Assembly (NCBI GenBank): GCA_002897115.2
Contig: BCIH01000005.1
Coordinates: 338,209-402,208, forward strand
DNA length: 64,000 bases
Source: Prototheca cutis
Taxonomy: Eukaryota; Chlorophyta; Trebouxiophyceae; Chlorellales; Chlorellaceae
Direction: 5' to 3'
Every line of letters starts with the position of its first letter. The first letter of the stretch is position 1. The position numbers and the translations under genes were made by a program. Below, piece by piece: positions 32,581 through 42,348 of the stretch. Below the pieces are notes generated by a model, which was given only the letters and a program-made list of their open reading frames with translations, ran no database searches and had not been told where the DNA came from.

Positions 32581-34547
32581 ATGGCTGCTCGCCGAGCGCT
32601 GCTCTCCGGGTCCAGGGTCGCTTGGGGCCTGAAGGTATGTGGAGGTCCGGCCGGCGAGAGGCTGGCGTCCCTAGGGACCGCACCAGCTCTTCTCGCCGCC
32701 ACCCCCGCCAGCTCCATGCACTCCGCGGCAGCCGCCCCTCTCCGGTTCCAGCACGCCCTGGCGCAGCAACAGCAGCGGCAGGACCCCCTCCCCGCTTCGG
32801 CGGCCCCAAAGCGCATGCAGCGCTACAACGTCGAGATTGTGACGGGCAGCGTGCGGGGTGCGGGCTCGCCGACCCCGGCCATCCTCCAGCTCATCGGCGA
32901 AGGTGCGTTCCTGGCGGTGCTGCTGCGTGCGGGTGGGGAGCGGGAAATTGCGTCGATACGGCAGTCAGGCTCGGCGGAACGCGCCAGCGTTTTGCCAGAA
33001 CACGGCCACGCTGCGTTCAATCCATCCGATAACCACCACCTCACCGCTCTGCAGAAGGCGAGTCGGACCCTTACTTAATCGGCAGCGACGGCGACCATTC
33101 GGGTTTTGACGAATCCTCGCAGAAAACATACATCATCCACAGTCCCTCGCTGGGCCCGCTGCGCCAGATCCTGGTCCGGCAGCTTCCCCCCGAGGACAGC
33201 AGCCAGAAGCAGCAAGGTGAAACGATAGATGCGATTTTGTTGTGGGTGTGTGGGTGTCGGGGGATGGAGCTGGGGTCCCTGATTTTGAATGGGCATCGGC
33301 AGTCCAGTCGTGTCCATTCCACACACCACTGAACTCAACACATGCACGAGGCTCCACTCTGCACGCAGACAGCGACGCAGCGGAAGCCCACGAGCGCTGG
33401 TTCCTGGAGCGGGTCGTGGTCGTGGACCCCGAAGGCGAGAGCTTTACCTTTCCCTGCGGCGAATGGCTCGGCCGCGACGCGCCCGCACAGTCCCTCAGTG
33501 CGTCTGCGTGTTTGTGCTGTGGGAGGTGATTTGCTTTTGGGGGGGGAGGGCAGAGTTGAAGGGGGATTCGGCGTGCATGCGTCCGGCAAGCACATTTCGT
33601 CCCAAAGACCCATCATCCACACTCCCTGCTACACAGATGCGCCGGCGCGGGTGCTCGTCCCGCGGAATGTGCAGCTGTCGTCGCTGCGTGACCCTCGGTA
33701 CTCTGCATCGCGGCAGCTGCACGTGGCGACAGGTGGCTTTTCCATCCCACACCCCGACAAGGTCGCCACGGGCGCTCGCGGCATCAACCGCCGCGAGGGC
33801 GGGCACGGCGGTGAGGACGCCTACTTTGTGGCGCGCGCCCCGGGGACGGGCATCGTGGGGCTCGGGGTCAGCGACGGCGTGTACGCATGGCGGCAGCGCG
33901 GCGTGGATGCCGGCGCCTTTTCGCGCGGACTGATGTCTTCGGCGGCAGAGGCTGTGGCGCGGGGGGCCGACGACGCGTCCGAGGTCCTGCGACGCGCGGC
34001 CGCTGACGTTCGCGCGGCGGGCACGGAAGGTTCCGCGACGGCGTGCGTGGTGCTGATCAGTACGGCTGGCGGCGTCATGTCCGCGGCCAACCTGGGGGAC
34101 AGCGGCTGGCTGCTCCTCAGCGCGGGTGGCGGTGCGAAAGGCCCCGCTGCGCGGCGCGCGCCTCGCACACTGCGTGCACGCTCGCCGCAGCAGGAGCACG
34201 CGTTTGGCTACCCGTTCCAGCTGGGCAGCCAGGAGAGCGCCGACGGGCCGGGGGATGCCATGCTCACCACGCTGGCCGTGCGGCCGGGCAACGTCCTGAT
34301 CCTGGGCTCCGACGGACTGTTCGACAACCTCGACGACCAAGCAATCGTGACCGCCGCAGACTCGGGCGTGCTTGCGGGCGAAGCGCCCTCGGCCATCGCG
34401 CGGCGCCTCGTCTACGCCGCGCTGGCCGCCAGCAGGGAGAAGGAGGGCGACACGCCTTACTCCCGAGCCGCCAGCGATGCCTTTGACCTCATCTTCTCGG
34501 GAGGCAAAGAAGATGACATCACAGCCCTCGTCGCTGTCATTGCCTGA
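32581..34547 (+). CDS. PLAT/LH2 domain fused to PP2C (PPTC7-like) phosphatase
   Basis: Exons 32581-32902, 33058-33216, 33369-33497 and 33637-34547 join in phase to about 506 aa. The first ~80 residues are Ala/Arg/Ser-rich without acids (MAARRALLSGSRVAWGLKVC), a likely organelle transit peptide. Residues ~85-210 form a PLAT/LH2 beta-sandwich: RYNVEIVTGSVRGAG, SDPYLIGSDGDHSGFD, HERWFLERVVVVDPEGESFT, FPCGEWLGRD. From ~245 onward is a compact PP2C domain of the PPTC7 type: INRREGGHGGEDAYFVARAP, GIVGLGVSDGVYAW, VMSAANLGDSGWLLL, NVLILGSDGLFDNLDDQAIV, SGGKEDDITALVAVIA at the C-terminus. The metal-binding Asp residues (GGEDA, SDG, GSDGLFDN, GKEDDIT) are present, so it should be active on Ser/Thr-phosphoproteins. 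The PLAT module may bind lipid or membrane. Exon 2 has a CAGAAG tandem acceptor. Confidence 0.85.
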
Positions 34548-35447
34548 GCCTGCTGATGGGCCTTTTTCCCTTTTTTTGTGAGCAACGAGAACAATTCGGG
34601 GGGTGCTTGTGTGCGCGCATCAACGTGTACCCCAAACTGCGAACGCACCCAGAAGGCACGGGTGCTCCCTGGCTAAGACCTTCCGTCATGAATGTTGTTG
34701 GCCTCCAACCCCGTGCTGGAGCAATCGCCCTTGCCACACGGCCGCCAGCGATGGGTGAGCCAGGCACCCACTAGAAATAAACAAATCATCTCTCTTTTTG
34801 ACCACTAGAACCTCACAGCTACCACCCACCTACCCCAGGGAACCACCTGGCCGTACACCCGCACTGATCGATTGTCCCCATTCTTTCGTGCTGGTCGCGT
34901 GCATCGCACGTCCGCACTCATGTACAAATGAACATGCTCGATGGCAAGGGAACAGCCTGTCGGGCTCCAGCAGGCGTCGGAGCTAGGGCACGGGAGCCTG
35001 GAGTATGCAAAGCAGCGTGCAGAAAGGAGGCGGGGAAACAGTGTAAACCCTTAAGTGTACAAGGCACTGTTACAAAGCAGAGAGAAAGAAAGAGAAATTC
35101 AAGCGCCACCGGGACTCAGCCGGCAATGCCCAAGATAAGTGAGGGAATCTCCACCCTCTGTCGTGGAGGATCGAGGGCTCATTGGTGTTCGGCCACCTGG
35201 CCTGTGCCGGGGGGAATGGGCCTCCTGCTCTCAGTGAAGGTGGTTGTGTCGGCGAAGAAGAAAGAGGGTGTGTATTGGGGGGGGTTCACGTCCCAGCCTG
35301 GCCGACGGGAGAGATGCTGCGCCGCCAGTCCACGTGCGACGTGGTGTCCATGCCCCACTGGGCCCCCAGTTCTCCACCACAGAAACACGCATGGATGCTC
35401 CAGCGGCGCGCAGGGGCGCAGCAGACAACGCACGTCTGTCATGGCGG
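34548..35447. other. Convergent intergenic region with two poly(A) signals
   Basis: Between PP2C (+) and A20/AN1 (-). TGTAA occurs at 35042-35046 on the plus strand and again, on the minus strand, at 35070-35074. No gene recognised. Confidence 0.5.
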
Positions 35448-36187
35448 TTAGAGGCGGTCGAGCTTTGAGGCCGCGACCAGCGGGTTTTGTGCCGCCAGGC
35501 GCGCCTTGTCCATGCTGGCATAGTCAAAAGTGCAGGCGTGGTCTGCAGCGTGCCTGTGCGCGGCACAAAACGTGAAGCCGCATCTACACTCAAAGCCCAG
35601 CAGGCCAATCCTCTTGTTGCAGCCATAGCAGCGGCTCCTGTTGGCTTGCGCAGGGCGTGCGGGGGAGTCCTCGGCCGCGGCAGCTGACGCCGCGGCGGCG
35701 GGCGAGGCGGTGACGGCGTCGAGGGAGGCAGGTGAGGCGATCACGGAAGCATCCTGGGGTGCAGACGTCACAGAGGAGGTGGTGGGCTGCTCCAGGGGGG
35801 CTGGCGCGGGGGAACGAGGGCCCTGCACCACCTGTTCCGGCAAAGCTGGGTCCTCAGAGGAGGGCGAGGCCTCAGGGGCCTTCGCGGCAGCCGCTGCGGC
35901 AGCGACGCCTGCGGATTTCTGGCGCAGAGCCTCCGCGTCCCGCCAACACTTGCTGCACAGGCCCTCCGTCGCTGGATTCCTGCGAATGGTTCCGGGAGGT
36001 GGAAGCAGGTGAGGTTCAGGGTTGCGAGGCCGGGAGCCTCGACCTTCCACCGAGCTCCGAGAGTGACGCCACTATGCCCAACTCGCCAGTGCCAACCTCG
36101 TGCCTACCCGAAGAAACCGCAGTTGTTACTGCAAAGCTGGGACTCGGCGCTCGGGGCCGGGGAGCGGGTCTGGTGCTGGGACTCCAT
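35448..36187 (-). CDS. A20/AN1 zinc-finger stress-associated protein
   Basis: Exons 36187-36108 and 35979-35448 join at phase 2 and encode 203 aa. The A20 finger is split by the intron: SQLCSNNCGFFG, then NPATEGLCSKCWRD, giving the C-x3-C-x11-C-x2-C pattern. An Ala/Pro/Ser-rich linker follows (residues ~50-135). The C-terminal AN1 finger is complete: RCYGCNKRIGLLGFECRCGF, TFCAAHRHAADHACTFDY, ending ASKLDRL. This is the plant/algal SAP architecture. Such proteins bind ubiquitin and help stress signalling in cytosol and nucleus. The start ATG is 65 bases before the first finger Cys. Confidence 0.9.
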
Positions 36188-36545
36188 TGAGGTCTTGGGT
36201 CACTGGTGCGGGGGAGAGGGGGTACAACGGTCGAGTGCCGAAAGCTAGTGAGAGGGCGGCCGACCCTCGAGCAATAGTGCTCAGTTAGTCAGTACTCAGT
36301 GGAAAATGGGACGAGAGGCCTAGATTATCTTCGTCGGTGGGGGCGTTACAGGAAGGTTCCCGACCCTGACGCGCCATGACAATGTGGTTATTGTTTGTGT
36401 GGTCATCCGTCATCGGGAGGTCCCCTCCCAGCCTGTCGCCCCATAGCCACATGCGCTACAGGGCTGCACACCTAGATTGCGACCCTTGTGCTCTTGATAT
36501 TCATGGAACTTCAAGGATGCGCCTGACAAGAGCCATGCTGCAGGA
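36188..36545. other. Divergent promoter region
   Basis: Short region between the A20/AN1 (-) and ATG101 (+) start codons; no further gene seen. Confidence 0.45.
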
Positions 36546-37622
36546 ATGAGCAGCTGCGCGGTGATCCAGCTGCCTTCCAGGGACGCCCCCCTGGAAGTCT
36601 ACGCCCATCAAGCTTCCGAGGTCCTGCGAGCCCTGCTGCACACGATCGTTTTCCACCGCGCTTTAGGCCTAGTGCGCCCTCAAGAAGTCGACGCCCAGCT
36701 CTTTGAATTCACCTGGGTGCGCAACATGGGCCGGTAACAACGATCATGAGCGGAGCCCTGGCACTTTGCCCGCAACCTGTGCCGTCGAGCGAGCCGAGCT
36801 GAGATCCATACATGCCACCGACTGCAGGTCCAGTGCGGCGATCCCAAGGTAGAACAGGAAATCGAGAAGAAGATCAAGGAGTTCACCACCTGGTTTGAAA
36901 AGAATCCAGGAAGGACAGGACAGGTGGGTGGTGATGGCAGGTTCTGTGCTGGGTCCCGACCCATGAGCACAAGAACAAATCTGATGATCTGATCCGCCAT
37001 GCTTGCATGCACGTGATTTTGTCGGTGACCACACTTGTCGTGATTTCAATAGGTTCCACCGCGGCCTCCTGCCCTCCAGATCTGCCTTTCATTTTACGAG
37101 ACCCGGTCGCACAGCGGGTGGTTTGGTTCCCAGCATCAGCAGCTGGACTGGGAGCAGTGGTACATCAACCTGAGAAGCCGTGAACAGGAAACAGCTTCAT
37201 TGGCAGACAGCACACAGAAGCGGCGAGTAGAGGCGGCGGTGGAGGAGTGCATCCTCACCATCATCGGCGCCGTCAACAATCGGAGGGACGCCATCCCGCC
37301 GCTCGTCTCCGGCTCGGTGCTTACGTATCCATTCAAGATCACAATCTTGGGGTAAGGACTGTGTTCGTGAGGCTGGTGGGGTAGAGGAAGTTCTTTTCGG
37401 GGGTGGGGGGGAGAAAGAGGGGGGGAGGGTTATTGCCGGCACTCTGATGGATCATGCGCAGCGCTGATGCGGCAACGTATGGCTGCGGCCCCTTGCCATG
37501 CCCGACCCACCTTATGCGATGACACACTCCTTACTTACCCCAGGGAGGGAGGTTCATCGTTTGGGCTGGACGTTGTGAAGCGCATGCTGCAGACCACCGG
37601 CCCGCCGTCCGTGCTGCACTGA
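36546..37622 (+). CDS. ATG101: Autophagy protein ATG101
   Basis: Exons 36546-36716, 36828-36923, 37053-37351 and 37544-37622 splice in phase to 214 aa (human ATG101 is 218). Matches to the HORMA-like ATG101 fold include EVYAHQASEVLRALLHTIVF, then HRALGLVRPQEVDAQLFEFT, KVEQEIEKKIKEFTTWFEK, QICLSFYETRSHSGWFGSQ, DWEQWYINLRSREQETASLA, KRRVEAAVEECILTIIGAVN and YPFKITILGEGGSSFGLDVV. ATG101 partners ATG13 in the ATG1/ULK kinase complex that starts autophagosome formation in the cytosol. The WF-finger region is represented by SGWFGSQ in exon 3. The stop TGA is at 37620-37622. Confidence 0.88.
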
Positions 37623-37638
37623 TATCGAGCTGGCCCTG

Positions 37639-39030
37639 ATGAGGCGCCTGGGTGGTGCAATGCTCACCGAGGGCAATGTCATAACACGCAAGGATGGGCT
37701 CCAACTCATGCTGGTGGGCGGGTGGTGGTGGCCAGAGGGCAGAGGCGGCGGGATGTGGGAAGACGGGCAAAGAGGGCCGGCTCCTAGGTTTCTGTGGGTG
37801 ATCAGTTTGTTGGCCAGAAAGCATTTATCACCGTTTATCACCACTGTGTCAGTCCACGTAGCCTGGTCAACTGTGGTCATGCTACCTTTCCAATGTTTCC
37901 AGACTTGTTTTGCCCTCTTTTTGAGAACATCCCCCTCCCCCCTCCTTGCAGGCGCTGCAGCGGGCATTGGAGCGGAAACTGGAGACACAGTGCAGCGGCT
38001 CACCCGACTGTCGGCCACTGGTGCTGCGCGAATTTGCGGAGCTGGCGGCGGTCGAGGAGGCCAGTGTGCAGCGTGCCACGACGGAGGGGCGGTTCTCGGC
38101 AGCCCTGGCCAGCATGGACCGCAACCGCTACAGCAACGTGCTGCCACTGAACGAGACGCGTGTGCGGCTGCAGCGGCCACCGACGGAGGATCCAGACAAT
38201 GCTGGCGGTGGCAGGAGGGGTGGGGCCCGGCGCAGTGGCGATCGGGTTGCCACCGATCCCCCCGACCCGCTGTACATTAACGCGTCGCGGCTGGAGGCAC
38301 AGCATTCTTGCGATGTGGACTGGCACCTGCTGGCGACGCAGGGCCCACTGCGCGGCACGCGCGAGCATTTTTGGCAGATGGCTGCCGAGGCGCGGGCCGC
38401 GCACGTGGTCATGCTGTGCCGTGCGGTGGAGAGTGGCGTGGCCAAGTCGGCGCCATGCCTGCCGCCCGAGCCTGGGTGGAAAAAGGCGTACGGCGTCATG
38501 AGCGTCAAGACGGTCAGCGCCGCGGCGGCGGCGCCGGGGCTGTCGCGGCGTGGGGTGCTGATCCGCGACATGCACCCGGGGCATTTTGGTGGCAGAGATG
38601 GGGCAGGGGATGCCTGCTGCCCCATGCCTCCCACGCACCAGCTCCAGTTTTGGCAATACACCGGTGCGCATGCACCCTTTTTGTGGGCATTTGAGTTCCT
38701 TTTTAATGGGGAGTGAGAGGCATAGGAAAATCGACACATCCCCTTTAATTTTTGGGGCCAAGGATGGAGCTCAAGCACCGACCCCCAGCCCGGCATGCAC
38801 TTGCATAATCACCAGAATGGCCAGATCACGGTGTGCCTGAGTCGGCAGAGGCATTGATGGCATTAGTGGAGCACCTGGCGGATGTGGAGGAGCCCATCGT
38901 CATTCACTGCTCTGGTGAGGTGGTGGCTTTTTGGGGGCGCCATGGGCTTAGAGTCGGGCCACAGGGGGGAGTGGGCCCGGGTCGGTGCACTACCTGGTGA
39001 GTGCACCCGTTGGACATCCAAAACTCCAGG

Positions 39031-39068
<38 letters not shown>

Positions 39069-39577
39069 NNNNNNNNNNNNNNNNNNNNNNNNNNNNNNNN
39101 NNNNNNNNNNNNNNNNNNNNNNNNNNNNNNNNNNNNNNNNNNNNNNNNNNNNNNNNNNNNNNNNNNNNCCCCCCCCCCCCCGTTTACAACCACGCAGCGG
39201 GCATCGGGCGAACGGGCGTGTTTGCGCTGCTGCTGATCACTGTCCGGCGCGTGCTGCGCGCGCTGCGGCAGGACGCGGAGGGAGGGGGCTCGGATGCGGA
39301 TGGGATGTGTGAGCCCGATGGTCTGCGTGCATCAGGCGACGCGCATCCGCCAGGCAGCACACCTGCACTCGCTCCAACACCCACCACCGACTCGCTGGCC
39401 TCGTCGCTGGCCGACCTGGGCAGCCTGCTGCGCGACATGCGGGCACAGCGGCCGGGCTGCGTCCAGACGCAGGAGCAGTATGCGTTTGCGCACCGCGCGC
39501 TGGCGGCCTGGGCACGTGCAAAGGCCGAAGAGTACAGGGGCGGGGGTTGTGCTGTAGGAGCTCGAGTTGCGATGTAG
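37639..39577 (+). CDS. Classical protein tyrosine phosphatase
   Basis: Exons 37639-37713 (start tentative), 37952-38663, 38816-38914 and 39198-39577 are mutually in phase and give 421 aa. Signature blocks of classical PTPs appear in order: NRYSNVLPLNETRVRLQ, DPLYINASRLEAQ, LLATQGPLRGTREHFWQMAA, LQFWQYTEWPDHGVP (WPD loop, formed across an intron), VIHCSAGIGRTGVFALLL (P-loop, C and R intact, formed across the gap-containing intron), then RAQRPGCVQTQEQYAFAHRA. It hydrolyses phosphotyrosine. An insert rich in Gly/Arg (GGGRRGGARRSGDR) precedes YINAS. A small unrecognised intron around 38590-38640 is possible, since that stretch is less conserved. The first exon begins only 16 bp after the ATG101 stop, so the true 5' end may differ. 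Confidence 0.83.
39036..39181 (+). repeat. Poly-C tract interrupted by 100-N gap
   Basis: C runs flank Ns at 39069-39168 in the PTP intron 38915-39197, ending about 16 bp before the CAG acceptor. Confidence 0.9.
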
Positions 39578-40039
39578 GAGCCAGGTGTCAGTCATAGGGA
39601 TCGGGCTCGCAGCTCCGTTCCTGCGCCGCAAAGCGCAGAGGTATGTGTGGCGCGTGTGGAACAGTGGCAGCCTGGCTGGCACCATGATATAACTCTGCTT
39701 GACTCGATCAAGCGCTGCTGGACAGCACCCCTGCCTTTGTCGCTGCCCAACGCAGAAAATAGAATATTATTCTTTGCCGGCCGTGGGGACTCGCAGCCGC
39801 TCTGTCGCCTCCCACACACACACACACACGCCGGCACATTTTGCATCCCTGCTGTCCTCCCTCTGCTAGTCGTCCACCCACGCAGTCCCGTCTGTGCGAG
39901 CGGCAGGTGGACGGCCTGGCGCTCCGATTCCATTCTTGCTTGCTCTATCTGCAGAGTTTTTCTTCATTTGTGGTGCTCTGCAATTTCGTGTCAGTATCGT
40001 CCATCTGTCCCCCCGACACACTGCGGTGCAATTTCTCTC
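39578..40039. other. Convergent intergenic region
   Basis: 3' regions of the PTP (+) and NFU (-) genes with a short CA repeat near 39818; no gene. Confidence 0.4.
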
Positions 40040-40044
40040 TTACA
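40040..40044 (-). promoter_or_regulatory. TGTAA poly(A) signal for NFU gene
   Basis: Reads TGTAA on the minus strand, 137 bp past the NFU stop codon. Confidence 0.5.
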
Positions 40045-40180
40045 TCATCACGCAATCCAGCGAGAGCTAAAGTACAGCTGCGCTGCGAGCAGTCGGGTGC
40101 ACAGAGCGCAGGGTGTGTGAGGGCCGCACCCATCCATGCACGCTGGATACGATTCTCCAGTCCTGGCCACCGCGGCAGCT

Positions 40181-41594
40181 TCAGTCAACGATCTGGACGG
40201 CGCCGATGGAGGGGATGCGCTCGCGCAGCTTCTGCGTGACTGCCACCCGCACCGTCATCACCGCGGCGGCGGGGCCGGTGATACGCACCTGTGCAATCGT
40301 GCCGTCAATGCCGGCCAGTTCCAGCCCGCCGCCCCCCGTGCCCACCAGGTAGGGCCTGCACTCATTCCATTGGTCGGTGGTCAGCATGTGGAGTGGATCG
40401 AGGAGTCGTTGCGGGGAAGGAATCGCGTCGGACGTCGCTGGGCACAGCCAGGCCAGCAGGAGGGCCTCCACCTACCAGGACAACCCTCACACGGTATCAT
40501 CATCATGCGCCACTTTCCAAAGCTCCGACTCACCGGATCTCGTCTAATACAGAGTCTACATTTTCGGCAGTGAACTCCAGGACATCCGCATCCTCACCGT
40601 CAACCTGCTCCACATCCGTGCAGTCCTGTGCACATGTTGGGCAGGAATCAAAATTTGGGCGCCGGCGCTGTCATTCTCGGTGGCGCACGATCAAGGGGCT
40701 CCACCGGGCTCTTCCCAGCATGCGGGCGGCACCTCTTGGCCCCTGCCAACCCCAAGGCCCAAACCCTGGACCTCGCTCTTTCCCACATACAAAACGGAGG
40801 TTCATGCAGCAAACAAGCACAGCCGCCGTGCGCACCGGCATGGCCTCCATGAGCCGTCGTTTGATGCCGAGTGTCATGGTGGTTGTCGAGGAGGGACAAG
40901 ACCCGCAGGCGCCTTGGAGCCTGCATGGGGGCCGTGGTAGGAGCGTCCGAGAATTGTTGGCAACAAGGCCACAAAGCCTGCCACCATTGCCAGCTGCACA
41001 TGCGGTCAACACGCAGACATGCCCTTTCACTCATGCACCTGCCCAAGCGAGCCCCCCCCCTCTTCCCTACTCACCTCAAGTATACGACGCCTTTGCTTAC
41101 GCTCACAAGCTCCACGTTGCCGCCGTCTGCCATGAGGTAGGGCCGGAGCTCATCGAGGACCGTCTCCACATTCTCCTCCGTCAACTCCATGGGCTCCCCA
41201 AGCCCGGCGCTGCCCTGCCCAGCGGGGGTGCTGCTGTTCTGCGCAGTGGGAGTGCTGCTGCCTTCCCCGGCCACGGTGGTGCTGCTCTCCCCAGCTACGA
41301 CGCTGCTCGCGGCCGGTCGCACTGCACAGAAAGACGTAAAACACACAATGGGTCAGTAGGGAGTATACGCTGCGCAAAGCTTCCAAGGCACTCGCGAGAC
41401 GGACAGCAGGGCCGACCAGGAGACTCACCGCTGTGGCGTGGCAACGCCCTCACGTGTCGCGTCCTCCGCTGCAGCACGGGCTTCCCCGGCCTGAAGCAGT
41501 TTGCCACCGCCATTCTCAGTCCATGCATGCCTCGGCATGCCGCAGACGGGCCGGCATGGACCGCAGGGAGGCGGTGCACAGCCCCGACGCTCAT
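40181..41594 (-). CDS. NFU: Plastid-type NFU iron-sulfur scaffold
   Basis: Exons 41594-41429, 41321-41075, 40920-40836, 40625-40534 and 40355-40181 join in phase to 254 aa. The N-terminus (about 65 residues, Arg/Ala-rich, few acids: [20 protein letters not shown]) is a probable plastid transit peptide. The first NFU domain is intact: [40 protein letters not shown] and [20 protein letters not shown], with the CGSC cluster-binding pair. The second domain repeats the fold ([38 protein letters not shown]) but has no cysteines where CxxC should be. This two-domain layout with a degenerate second copy is that of plant chloroplast NFU1-3, which pass 4Fe-4S clusters to photosystem I and other stromal targets. 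Confidence 0.9.
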
Positions 41595-42100
41595 GAGTGG
41601 TCAACACTGGCCTTTCCGCAGCTCAAGTCCGTGCAGATTCCTTTTGGCAATCGCTCCCTCAACTCCGAAAAAACTGTATCTGTAATGTTTACTACTGTGC
41701 AAGCGTATAAGGCATCCGACTTGGCACGGCAGCTGCCCTATTGCCGTGGTGCAGGCGAGTGGGGTTCCTGGAGTTCGTCTCGTAATCCAGTTTGTGATCT
41801 CCAGCGGGCGGCACGGCACGCATTCAAGTTGCCTGCTGCAGCACAACAATCGCAGTCTGCCCACTCATGGAGCACATTACAACCAGCATAGAGATGCGTC
41901 GGTACATACAGACATGTGGTGCAACCAAACTGCTGAAGGCATGGGTGCCTCACGCATGCCGGCCACCATCAGGAGCTGAGGGTGGCCTGGGGAATGGCAG
42001 GCGGCTGCCAGCTGCGCATCGCGGGCAGACGGCTGTTCGCGCTCTTGTCGCTGGTGGTATCCTCGCCTGCAATGGGTGCACACCGGGGTCTTGAGTATTA
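41595..42100. other. Intergenic / PEX14 3' region
   Basis: Upstream region of NFU and 3' region of PEX14. A minus-strand TGTAA at 41877-41881 could end the PEX14 transcript. No gene seen. Confidence 0.4.
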
Positions 42101-42188
42101 ATGGTAGCAGTTGTGCTTTATTTTTGGGGGGGGTGCTAGGGAGTTGCTTCGCAGGCCTGCCACCCGGCAAACCCCAGCATGCCCATGC

Positions 42189-42286
42189 TCAACACACCCT
42201 ATGGCTCCTACCTGGGGCTAGCCGAGCAGACATGCGGTCGACCAGAACGCCAGACTGCTGCGTCGCAGGCACCGCAGCTGCAGCAA

Positions 42287-42348
<62 letters not shown>

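Noticed and set aside
32553..34340. Minus-strand frames of up to 281 codons
   Set aside because: Antisense to the PLAT-PP2C exons; Arg/Pro/Ala-rich composition without motifs.
37639..37713. ATG101 and the phosphatase as one fused gene
   Set aside because: ATG101 ends at its normal length with a stop at 37620-37622 and the frames differ; the phosphatase first exon is only tentative.
37554..38796. Long minus-strand frames opposite the tyrosine phosphatase
   Set aside because: High GC creates antisense open frames; the plus strand carries NRYSNVLP, WPDHGVP and HCSAGIGRTG in order.
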